The notes below the pieces were generated by a model. It ran no database searches, had not been told where the DNA came from, and saw only the letters and a list, made by a program, of their open reading frames with translations. Source: an uncultured Gammaproteobacteria bacterium (GTDB taxonomy: Bacteria; Pseudomonadota; Gammaproteobacteria; Pseudomonadales; Pseudohongiellaceae). From it: a stretch of DNA of 64,000 nt. Shown in pieces: positions 48,376 to 55,508 of the stretch (within the stretch, counting starts at the first letter, position 1; each line of letters opens with the position of its first letter). Position numbers and translations under genes: made by a program. The stretch is from assembly GCA_913060495.1 (NCBI GenBank), contig CAJXRP010000006.1:124001-188000 (forward strand), in the 5' to 3' direction.

Positions 48376-48509
48376 TGAAGGCTTCTCTGTTGCAGTTTTT
48401 TGAGTTGGCACCTTGCTTGAATCCGTCGGTCGGGATTGACTCATAATTTGGCTGAGCCAAATTCTTCGCCCTACGGGCGGCCTTTGGCCGTCTGCGCTGC
48501 TATCGCAGC
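48376..48509. repeat. Multi-hairpin intergenic repeat, copy 2
   Basis: The identical 50-base core is at 48447-48496. The fourth hairpin differs in sequence (GCTGC-TATC-GCAGC, 48496-48509) but keeps its pairing. The copies are direct repeats about 237 bases apart. Confidence 0.9.
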
Positions 48510-48542
48510 TTTCGAACCGGAGGTTTCTCTGCCTATCTCTCT

Positions 48543-48593
48543 CCGCCATATACAAAAAACCCGACTCTAAGTCGGGTTTTTTGTATATGGCGG
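48543..48593. terminator. Perfect 24-bp inverted repeat, bidirectional terminator
   Basis: Arms 48543-48566 and 48570-48593 are fully complementary around a three-base loop. The centre AAAAAACCCGACT/AGTCGGGTTTTTT is a classical two-way terminator. It could end transcripts from the MFS gene (363 bases away) or from the repeat side. Confidence 0.85.
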
Positions 48594-48955
48594 TGGATGG
48601 AGTCTTCAGCGAAATGTTCTCCTAATTCCCTGATACAGGGATAAATACAGGCAAATTGTGCGTTTTTCTACTCACTTTCATCCCATTTGTTTGGATTCGC
48701 GCTAAGAATCATGATGTTACAGAGGTTGCCCAAATACCCTCTTAAAAATAACAGGGAAAAACAGGGAATTCACTCTGATATCGAGCATTCAACTCAATCG
48801 CATAACAGGGTGCTGAAAAGTTAACTGATTTAAAGCGAATCTCGAGCTGATATATAGCTCTAAGTCATTGATTTCTGATTGTAGGGTGAGCCTATATCGA
48901 GCCCAAAAGGGTAAATTTCAAGTTAACTTGTCAGTACCATTGTGGAAGATCAAAT
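48594..48955. other. Non-coding stretch with CAGGGA-type motifs
   Basis: No gene is visible. CAGGG or its complement recurs (TTCCCTG and CAGGGATAAATACAGGC near 48626-48655; AACAGGGAAAAACAGGG near 48749-48770; AACAGGGTG near 48803). Similar strings are, from memory, found beside decayed insertion sequences in gammaproteobacteria, but I see no transposase or terminal repeat. Confidence 0.35.
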
Positions 48956-50137
48956 TTAGGCTCGCACATTTTCTTGACGAAGTAGAACAATTAAGACCGT
49001 GAGCCCGAAGAAAAGAAATACGGCTCCAGACAAGTATAGGGCATATTGAAGGCTATAAAGGTCTGCCATATAGCCAAAAATTGGAGATGTTGAAGCAAAG
49101 AGAACTCGGATGATAAAGCTTCGTATAGACATGACGGTTGCGCGCATATTCGAAGGTATATGTCTGTTCATGTAGTCGCGTAGTACAGGTGTCGCCACTC
49201 CTCGGGTAATGTAAAAAACGAGTAATACTAATATTCCCCATAAGTTACCGGTATAGGCAACTGTGAAATAACAGGTAGTAATAAGGACTAACAATAAAAT
49301 GAGCAAGGTTTTGGTGTTTATTCTGCGCTCTATCTCGTGTGCGTAGAAGGACGGTATGGCAACAGCCAAATTTAGTCCCGCGCCAATCAATCCAAAATAT
49401 ACCACTTCAATATTAAGTGACATAAAGTAGGGCTGCACAAACCAAGCCATAGTTAATGTGGCTGCGCCAAATACTGACGAGTAAAGAATGTAAGCTCTCA
49501 GAATTTTACTTTCGATCATGGCATAGTGAATGATTCTCTTAATGTTCTTCCAAGGTTTGCTTCTGCCATCTTTTATTCGATGTACTTTGGGCTCCACAAG
49601 CAGAAGTGCAACACCGAAACCGATCAGGGCAATGCCAACTTGGTAGTAGAATGGAGTTCTTAAACTAATTTCAGCCAAAAAACCTCCGATCACAAAGGCA
49701 AGCGCTTCTGCTAGATTCCCCATTGAGATCGTTCTTCCCTCCAGTTTAATGAAGTCATCACTTCGATTTAACTCTACAAGAGAGTCATACATTAATGCTG
49801 TATCTGATCCAGAGATAAAACTTTGGCCAACTCCTAAACAAAGTGCGGCTAACAAGAACCCATCGAAACCATATGAAATAGAATAAGTTAGGATGCCTAA
49901 GAACCCAAAGAAGGTTCCTATGACCATTGAGTTTTTTCGCCCCAGGACATCGGCTACATAGCCAGAGGGAATTTCTATAAGTGCTATGGTTACGGAATAG
50001 ATTGCTTGAATTACAAACAGGTCGGTGATGGTGAGGCCATTCTCTTCATAAAATAGCCAGATAATAGGCATGAAAAGCGCCATCCATTTGGATGTCTTGA
50101 TGACATAAAGTTTCCAAATGTTTGAACTGACGCTCAT
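48956..50137 (-). CDS. MFS transporter
   Basis: The 393 residues have about twelve hydrophobic segments. The loop between segments 2 and 3 reads SGYVADVLGRKNSMVIG, the MFS signature D-x-x-G-R-K. LTITDLFVIQAIYSVTIALIEIPSG and the late ITRGVATPVLRDYMNRHIPSNMRATVMS resemble a group of poorly characterised MFS proteins often annotated as drug or sugar efflux. The substrate is unknown. The gene reads left toward the repeat block; base composition is more AT-rich than its neighbours, which hints at transfer. Confidence 0.85.
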   Translation of the reverse strand: MSVSSNIWKLYVIKTSKWMALFMPIIWLFYEENGLTITDLFVIQAIYSVTIALIEIPSGYVADVLGRKNSMVIGTFFGFLGILTYSISYGFDGFLLAALCLGVGQSFISGSDTALMYDSLVELNRSDDFIKLEGRTISMGNLAEALAFVIGGFLAEISLRTPFYYQVGIALIGFGVALLLVEPKVHRIKDGRSKPWKNIKRIIHYAMIESKILRAYILYSSVFGAATLTMAWFVQPYFMSLNIEVVYFGLIGAGLNLAVAIPSFYAHEIERRINTKTLLILLLVLITTCYFTVAYTGNLWGILVLLVFYITRGVATPVLRDYMNRHIPSNMRATVMSIRSFIIRVLFASTSPIFGYMADLYSLQYALYLSGAVFLFFGLTVLIVLLRQENVRA

Positions 50138-50294
50138 GAGAATGTATGGCTAGTTAGTGTGGTGCAGTCTAGAGAAATGATTTGTTCGGTCCCCACGCAC
50201 AGGATTTTAAAATGTAAGAGAGGTTTTCAATCTCGGAGTCGATTCTATTAGTGCTGCCGTCTTCGTTTCACGGAGAAGGGCTGATTCTAATTAA

Positions 50295-50328
50295 AAAGAC
50301 CGATGGGGGAAAGCCACCATCGGTCTTT
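50295..50328 (-). terminator. Terminator of the cytochrome c/PHM-like gene
   Basis: AAAGACCGATGG and CCATCGGTCTTT form a 12-pair stem. On the minus strand it is followed by a T run, 34 bases past the stop of the gene ending at 50362. Confidence 0.88.
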
Positions 50329-50361
50329 GTTATTGCAATGCGTTTAAGGGGGTGTAATTGC

Positions 50362-51708
50362 TCAGTCAACACCTACAACTGAGCGTAGCTCTTTCTCTTT
50401 GCGCTCTTCAGTTAGCCTATCAAAGCCCGCAACGTCTAAATGAGTTACCGCAATCCATGCATGGTTCATTTCGTCGGCTGTTCGGCTGCCCCACACTACG
50501 AACTGGTCTGGGTCGGTTACGTTCGGATTAGCTGAAGTATTGTCATACCACTGCTTTAGGACAAGAACGGCTCCGGTGGGAAGCAAAGGGGCCACGTCTG
50601 GGTTGTAGATATGGCTATGGTGCCATGTGGCACTCCACTTAGATACTTGACTGATAGCTTCGGTGCGGCCAGTTTCTGGATAAAATACCTCCAGCGAAGC
50701 TGCATTCATGCGCAGGTGGCCATGAGGTTGAAAGCTGTCTATGCGAACTGGGTGGTCGAAGGACTGGAAGCCTTCTACCATTGCGTAACCGTTAGCGGGG
50801 ATAAGAAGGCCATCCTCTGTGCCGATTTGATATTGCTTCAGGTCCTGTTTGTATTGAGCCTGCTCTTCATAGTCTTCTGGATGTAACCAAAGAGCCACTT
50901 CGACAATATTGTCTTTAATCATAGTGCCTGGCGCGTTAGCTCCAAGACCACCTGGAAACATATGAATGCTCCAGCGAACCCGTGACCCAGCGGGAATTGT
51001 GCGGCATACACCATCGGGAACGATTTCACCCCATTTGCCCATGGCGTATTCAGTCAATTGGCCATAAGTCGCAAATTCACCCTCTTCAGTAGGTGCGTAA
51101 ACATCAGCATTAGCATGATGCACTACAGCTTGGGCATCGCCCCGAGGCTTCACTTGCACAGCCTTGATGCAGCGATCTGCATTTAGCCCCAGATCCACGA
51201 AGTGTTTGCTCCACAGATCATTTCCGTCAGCTGGTATATCTATGGGCAGAGACTCGACAATTTTGTCGGGAGCTCCAAATTCTCCGGTGAAGTTCCAATC
51301 ATTTGGATCCGGCAAGATAGGCATTTTAACCACGACGTCGGGATCACCCTGGGGTGAGCCTTGATTAACCCAAGCGACGATAGTATCAATGTCGCCTTGT
51401 TCTAGGCGCCAGTCACCTTCGAGGTCTTGAATGCCAATACCGTGATCGTAGGCATACGGAGGCATAGTTCTGTCGGCGACTTTCAGTTGGATGAGCGGCG
51501 CCCAGGGTCGCACCTGATCATAGTTCGTCAATTGCATTGGGCCGATACCGTCTTCTCGGTGACAAATCACACAATTTTCATTAAGAATCTGTCCAACTTC
51601 ACCATTATAGGTGACCGTGTGATCGGCATTAGTTTGAGCCAGCGCTTGGCTCTGCAACCCCATCACTATGACTGCGGCTAATCCAAGGCAGCTCTTTGGA
51701 ATATTCAT
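50362..51708 (-). CDS. Exported cytochrome c / PHM-like copper monooxygenase fusion
   Basis: The 448 residues start with a signal peptide (ending SQALAQ). A heme c site CVICH lies at 46-50, and TMPPYAYD near 81 offers an axial Met. The rest resembles the two-domain copper type II ascorbate-dependent monooxygenases (PHM, dopamine beta-monooxygenase). All six expected ligands are there: HH 197-198 and His 249 for one copper, His 329, His 331 and Met 414 for the other. WYDNTSANPN before the Met is a family hallmark. The enzyme should act in the periplasm, with the fused heme as a likely electron donor. The substrate is unknown. A shared operator lies 22 bases before the start. Confidence 0.8.
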   Translation of the reverse strand: MNIPKSCLGLAAVIVMGLQSQALAQTNADHTVTYNGEVGQILNENCVICHREDGIGPMQLTNYDQVRPWAPLIQLKVADRTMPPYAYDHGIGIQDLEGDWRLEQGDIDTIVAWVNQGSPQGDPDVVVKMPILPDPNDWNFTGEFGAPDKIVESLPIDIPADGNDLWSKHFVDLGLNADRCIKAVQVKPRGDAQAVVHHANADVYAPTEEGEFATYGQLTEYAMGKWGEIVPDGVCRTIPAGSRVRWSIHMFPGGLGANAPGTMIKDNIVEVALWLHPEDYEEQAQYKQDLKQYQIGTEDGLLIPANGYAMVEGFQSFDHPVRIDSFQPHGHLRMNAASLEVFYPETGRTEAISQVSKWSATWHHSHIYNPDVAPLLPTGAVLVLKQWYDNTSANPNVTDPDQFVVWGSRTADEMNHAWIAVTHLDVAGFDRLTEERKEKELRSVVGVD

Positions 51709-51729
51709 TTTTTGCTCCTAAGAAGGTAA

Positions 51730-51745
51730 TTATTCAAACGTATAA
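51730..51745. promoter_or_regulatory. Cluster operator motif, site 1
   Basis: TTATTCAAACGTATAA, a variant of the near-palindrome TTATnCAATTGnATAA, lies 22 bases upstream of the cytochrome c/PHM gene on its promoter side. A second shared string, AATACAAG at 51766-51773, is 36 bases from the site start, the same offset as at site 2. Confidence 0.7.
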
Positions 51746-52063
51746 AATACCGACTGTATAGGTCAAATACAAGCATTTTCTGCGGGTATTCAAGGAGTGT
51801 GCAAGGGGAGTGCTGAGATAATAGCTTATTGATATTGTTGGATATATCTAAAAGTTAAGCATGCGCATCGTGATCTCTGTGCTTTGCGGAGGCAGATAAG
51901 CAGTTCGATAAGACTTGGCCACTTGGAGAGCAGGGTTTCTCGTTTTACGAAACAGTCTCACTGCTTCCCGGAAACAAGGACTAGGGAGAAATCCTGCCCA
52001 GATGGCTGCAGTGAACAACTCCATGTTTTGTAAGTCAGCCACTGCGAGCCCTAATTGGCGTAG
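51746..52063. other. Gap between two leftward cluster genes
   Basis: Apart from promoter DNA near its left end, it holds only a 64-codon minus-strand frame at 51848-52042 without a recognisable domain or ribosome site. I do not count that as a gene. The frame could be a decayed coding remnant. Confidence 0.4.
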
Positions 52064-53005
52064 TCAAGGCGTGACAGTGATTCGCTGGAAAACATTTGTC
52101 CAACAACATTGGTTGGTATCGGAACTATCCGAGGAGCTAAAATTGTCCACCTTCGCATGAATGATGTAATTACCAGGTTCAGAAAAGTTGGCATAGACTC
52201 GGGCCAGCCCCTCTTGGCCAGGTACAGAAACTACATTAGGGCCATCTCGTTTAGCAGACCCTCTGCAGCCTTGGCACAGAGGGTCGGCCCCTCTCTCGGA
52301 TTTAGCGACGACGACTGTATCCGGGTGGCGAGTAAATATCACCGTACCGGGACCTTGGTGCTTGTTGAATGTAACGCCTATTGGCAATATCTCAGCGTAA
52401 CGAGGGTCGCTAGAATCGCGCACGGAATTATCTTTCGCTCTTACGGTCAACAATACTTCGGACTCGGCGGTCACGGAATCAGGGTAGTCGCGAACAGAAG
52501 CCAACAGCCCCGGAGAAATGTCTCTACTTTCCCCAAAACCGGCAAGCGGCTGCAGCGCGCCCTCCGGTCGTGGCAGTATGAAGTCTAACTCGTAACCCGC
52601 GCGGTCAGCTCGACCAGGTACTCTAACAGTATCCTGATCGTCGGTTTTAAGATTCCACCAGACCTCGGTATCTATTTTGTCCACAGGAACCGTGACGGAA
52701 AAAACGCCGGTGTGTCGGCCAGGAGAGAAATGCGTAGGTTGCATAGAGCCAAATTCGGCTGGATCTAAAAAATTGGCGTCTCCCAAGGGGATTTCAACAG
52801 CTGTCTCATTTCTATTCAGGTAGCCGAATGAAAAACTTCTCGTCCCATCTGGGTTTGCGACCCAGCCTTCCATTATAGGAATGATTGGCAAGCCTTCAGG
52901 CGGGGCAATACTAAGGAAGCGAGGTTGTTGTGCTTGCCCTGAAACACTGATTAACATGAGTAGTACAAGACCAAGCATGCTGAGAATTTTGCGTGATTGC
53001 TGCAT
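52064..53005 (-). CDS. Secreted protein of unknown function with late Cys motifs
   Basis: I do not recognise the family. From ATG 53005, with a GGAGAG ribosome site, it has 313 residues and a signal peptide ending SVSGQAQ. The mature protein looks beta-rich: FSFGYLNRNETAVEIPLG suggests a beta-sandwich near residue 60, and another VRVPG-type region follows near 140. Near the C-terminus are CQGC (about 257-260) and CC (about 302-303), which could bind a metal or form disulfides. No catalytic signature is seen. It carries operator site 2 upstream, so it belongs to the PHM/PAL cluster. It may be a structural partner or a substrate-binding protein. Confidence 0.75.
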   Translation of the reverse strand: MQQSRKILSMLGLVLLMLISVSGQAQQPRFLSIAPPEGLPIIPIMEGWVANPDGTRSFSFGYLNRNETAVEIPLGDANFLDPAEFGSMQPTHFSPGRHTGVFSVTVPVDKIDTEVWWNLKTDDQDTVRVPGRADRAGYELDFILPRPEGALQPLAGFGESRDISPGLLASVRDYPDSVTAESEVLLTVRAKDNSVRDSSDPRYAEILPIGVTFNKHQGPGTVIFTRHPDTVVVAKSERGADPLCQGCRGSAKRDGPNVVSVPGQEGLARVYANFSEPGNYIIHAKVDNFSSSDSSDTNQCCWTNVFQRITVTP

Positions 53006-53094
53006 TGTTGTGCTCTCCAAATTGCAGTTGCGATGGGCCTTTTTGACCATTATTGAGGTTGTTCGATAATGGAATTTAGCAATTATTGTAATAT

Positions 53095-53110
53095 TATTCA
53101 ATTGTATAAA
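53095..53110. promoter_or_regulatory. Cluster operator motif, site 2
   Basis: TTATTCAATTGTATAA, an exact complement-strand copy of the motif, lies 90 bases upstream of the secreted-protein gene. The following TATAAAATAACG and AATACAAG (53131-53138) repeat the arrangement at site 1. Confidence 0.8.
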
Positions 53111-53314
53111 ATAACGCTTATACTTGCAGAATACAAGGTATTAATATCGCGTAAAGGTTCGGAAAGTAAGGAAACACTGGAGATCAAAATATAGAGCCTT
53201 TGGAGGAGGGAGCTCAATATCGTTTTGGCTCGATCACTGTGGAATTGCTCTGGCCGAGGCCAATACTGAATGTGCATGCAGTCGTCCAATACCCGGTAGG
53301 TTCCGGGACATCTT

Positions 53315-53980
53315 TTAGAGAAGCGACAGTCTGGATTTGCGCGCATTGCTATAGTGCTTGGCAACAGCACTTTCAGCAATATCTGGATCATGTGATTCGA
53401 GGGCTTTGATAATAGAGGCATGTTCGTTGTAAGCATCATTGATGCGCTCGGGGTTATTAAATGGCCGTCCTTGAAGTAGTCCAATTTTAATGCGTAAGCG
53501 TCTTAATGTTTGTGATAAATAATCGTTATTACAAGCGTCGTACAGCACGGTATGAAATTGGTTGTCAATTTGAGAGAGCTTTTCGGGTTCATCTCTTGCC
53601 TTGTCAAACAGCGACAAATTGGCCTTGAGCATTTCAATTTCTAAGTCTGAAATATGCACAGCAGCGGCGCGGGCAGCAACAATTTCGAGTTCATCGCGAA
53701 CATGATAAAAACCTTCAGCCTCTGCAGCTGATAATTGAGTGACGCACACTGTGCCGCCTGGTAATAGTTCAAGTAAGCCCTCAGTCAATAGCTGGCGTAT
53801 TGATTCACGAATGGGTGTGCGGCTCATGCCCAGCTTTTGGGCCAGAGCAGCAAAATCGATTTCCTCTCCAGGATTGATTTTTCGAGTCTGGATAGCATCA
53901 CGGAGATAGGCTAGCGCTTGATCCGTCAGTGGCATATTTTTCTGTGCAGTTGCTGGTGCGGGCTGTTTAGATTTTGTCAT
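53315..53980 (-). CDS. GntR-family regulator with FCD domain, copy 1
   Basis: The 221 residues have an N-terminal winged helix (about 20-85; FAALAQKLGMSRTPIRESIRQLLTEGLLE is the recognition part) and an all-helical FCD ligand domain. IDNQFHTVL, NEHASIIKAL and AKHYSNAR provide the Asp and His residues that bind metal in this subgroup. FCD regulators usually respond to small carboxylic acids. It is about 87 percent identical to copy 2 (29 differences by my count). Operator site 3 is 177 bases upstream, consistent with autoregulation. Confidence 0.93.
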   Translation of the reverse strand: MTKSKQPAPATAQKNMPLTDQALAYLRDAIQTRKINPGEEIDFAALAQKLGMSRTPIRESIRQLLTEGLLELLPGGTVCVTQLSAAEAEGFYHVRDELEIVAARAAAVHISDLEIEMLKANLSLFDKARDEPEKLSQIDNQFHTVLYDACNNDYLSQTLRRLRIKIGLLQGRPFNNPERINDAYNEHASIIKALESHDPDIAESAVAKHYSNARKSRLSLL

Positions 53981-54285
53981 TTGGCAGAGAATGTAAAGAA
54001 GCTTTTATTGTAGAGAAAATAGTCTAACAACCAGAGGTGTTGGGCTAAATACGTAGATCAGACGAGGGATAAATGAAACTCAATTCTCAATTTCTTATGA
54101 CATCGCCTGAGTTATACACAGCATAAGTTCTACTATAATCGTGCATTAGTATCACCTTATACATTTGAATATTATAGTCAAGACTAGATTGCACTAAAAT
54201 CGTTCGATCGACTAGACCGCCACAACATCGAGCGATCCGGGGAGATTTCATGGTTCAGTTGGTGGTGGGTAGTGATTATCTACGG
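53981..54285. other. Gap between the two GntR genes, part of the duplicated segment
   Basis: It holds operator site 3, and at 54021-54046 a weakened version of the hairpin found at 55215-55240 (AGTCTAAC / GTTGGGCT). On the minus strand two pairs are lost and no T run follows. No gene is seen. Confidence 0.6.
54157..54172. promoter_or_regulatory. Cluster operator motif, site 3
   Basis: TTATACATTTGAATAT matches the motif with two changes. Flanking bases on both sides (TGCAT before, AGTCAAGAC after) are shared with site 4. On the minus strand GTCTTGACT overlaps a possible -35. Confidence 0.65.
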
Positions 54286-54951
54286 TCAGAGAAGTGACAG
54301 CCTGGATTTACGTGCGTTGCGATAGTGCTTGGCAATTGCTCTTTGGGCTTTATCTGGGTCGTGTGATTCGAGGGCTTTGATAATAGAGGAGTGTTCTTTG
54401 TAAGCTTCATTGATGCGCTCGGGGTTACTAAATGGCCGTCCTTGAAGGAGTCCAATTCTAATGCGTAAGCGTCTCAATGTTTGTGACAAATAACTATTGT
54501 TACAAGCATCGTGCAGTATCGTATGAAACTGATTGTCAATTTGAGAGAGCTTTTCGGACTCAGTTCTTGCGCTGTCAAACAGCGCTAAATTTGCTTTGAG
54601 CATTTCAATTTCTAAGTCTGAAATATGCACAGCGGCGGCGCGGGCAGCAACAATTTCGAGTTCATCACGAACATGATAAAAACCTTCAGCCTCCGCAGCT
54701 GATAACTCAGTGACGCACACTGCGCCACCTGGTAACAGTTCAAGTAGACCTTCAGTCAATAGCTGGCGTATCGATTCGCGAATGGGTGTGCGGCTCATGC
54801 CCAGCTTTTGGGCCAGTGCGGCAAAATCGATTTCCTGTCCAGGATTGATTTTCTGCGTCTGGATTGCATCACGCAGATAAGCCATCGCTTGATCTGTCAA
54901 TGGCGTATTTTGCTGTGCGGTTGTTGGCTCGGGCCGTTTAGGTGTTGTCAT
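54286..54951 (-). CDS. GntR-family regulator with FCD domain, copy 2
   Basis: A 221-residue paralogue of the regulator at 53315, with identical domain layout. The recognition helix is identical through RTPIRESIRQLLTEGLLELLPGG, so both should bind the same DNA. Differences concentrate in the first 16 residues and in the last 60, including parts of the FCD pocket region (DSARTES for DKARDEP), so ligand response may differ. The leader before its start is about 235 bases longer than in copy 1. Operator site 4 lies 400 bases upstream. Confidence 0.93.
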   Translation of the reverse strand: MTTPKRPEPTTAQQNTPLTDQAMAYLRDAIQTQKINPGQEIDFAALAQKLGMSRTPIRESIRQLLTEGLLELLPGGAVCVTELSAAEAEGFYHVRDELEIVAARAAAVHISDLEIEMLKANLALFDSARTESEKLSQIDNQFHTILHDACNNSYLSQTLRRLRIRIGLLQGRPFSNPERINEAYKEHSSIIKALESHDPDKAQRAIAKHYRNARKSRLSLL

Positions 54952-55207
54952 TTGCTAGAGAGTGTAAAGAATCTTTGATTGCAGGGGAAGTCCCCGTTGA
55001 GTTCTGATAAATAAGCGAAAATCGGGCAGCCCAGCGTCCGTTTCAGATCTGGCCCAGCCCTTCAGCACCGCACTTCCTTATTCCTTTCGTAGTATATCTG
55101 TGGGTAGTGGAGGGCAGCGAATTGCTCAAATCGAGGAGCGCATGGCATAAAGTCGCAAGTAGTAGCTTTTGAGGTCGGAGGATGCTGCGGATCAGCTGTT
55201 TCTGGAG

Positions 55208-55240
55208 AAAAAAAAGCCCAACAACCAGAGGCGTTGGGCT
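55208..55240 (-). terminator. Intrinsic terminator inside the GntR copy 2 leader
   Basis: On the minus strand AGCCCAAC pairs with GTTGGGCT around a ten-base loop, followed by eight T. It would stop transcripts entering from the hydrolase gene at 55509 or from a promoter at site 4, before the regulator. Confidence 0.85.
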
Positions 55241-55350
55241 AAATGGCACATCTAAGAGGAGAGTATGTGAATCAAAGCTCCACAGTTTCGATTCACACTT
55301 TCTTGCATATACACGACAGAAAACCTGTGCTAGTCATGCATAAGATAACT

Positions 55351-55366
55351 TTATACAATTGAATAA
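55351..55366. promoter_or_regulatory. Cluster operator motif, site 4
   Basis: TTATACAATTGAATAA, an exact motif copy, lies between the serine hydrolase stop and GntR copy 2. On the minus strand TTGACT lies next to it and TATAAA inside it (spacing 15), a possible weak promoter. Confidence 0.75.
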
Positions 55367-55508
55367 TCCAAGTCAAGACAAGGTTACATCTAAGTTATTC
55401 GCCCGGAAGAACCCCATGCCTTGAAAATAATTTGTGAAAATTCCAGTTGCCACAAATGCGCTAGTGGGTACTTGCCAGTGCAGGAGTTATAGGAACAAGT
55501 TGAGATTT

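Larger units (their letters stand above)
54952..55508. other. Long leader region of GntR copy 2
   Basis: It contains about 235 bases (near 54970-55205) absent from the matching place in copy 1. A terminator hairpin (55208-55240), an inverted repeat GTGAATC/GATTCAC (near 55266-55296) and operator site 4 follow. A 68-codon minus-strand frame here has no family features. No gene is supported. Confidence 0.5.

Noticed and set aside
48138-48509. CRISPR array
   Set aside because: Only two long copies, uneven internal palindromes, no regular spacers and no cas gene.
48190-48555. A 121-codon minus-strand frame with repeated DGQRPPVGRRIWLSQ
   Set aside because: It is produced by the duplicated hairpin repeat read in frame; there is no ribosome site or domain.
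51848-52042. A 64-codon minus-strand frame in the gap after the cytochrome c/PHM gene
   Set aside because: No recognisable motif, no ribosome site; could be a remnant, but nothing supports a gene.
55043-55249. A 68-codon minus-strand frame in the GntR copy 2 leader
   Set aside because: It runs through the terminator hairpin and has no family features.
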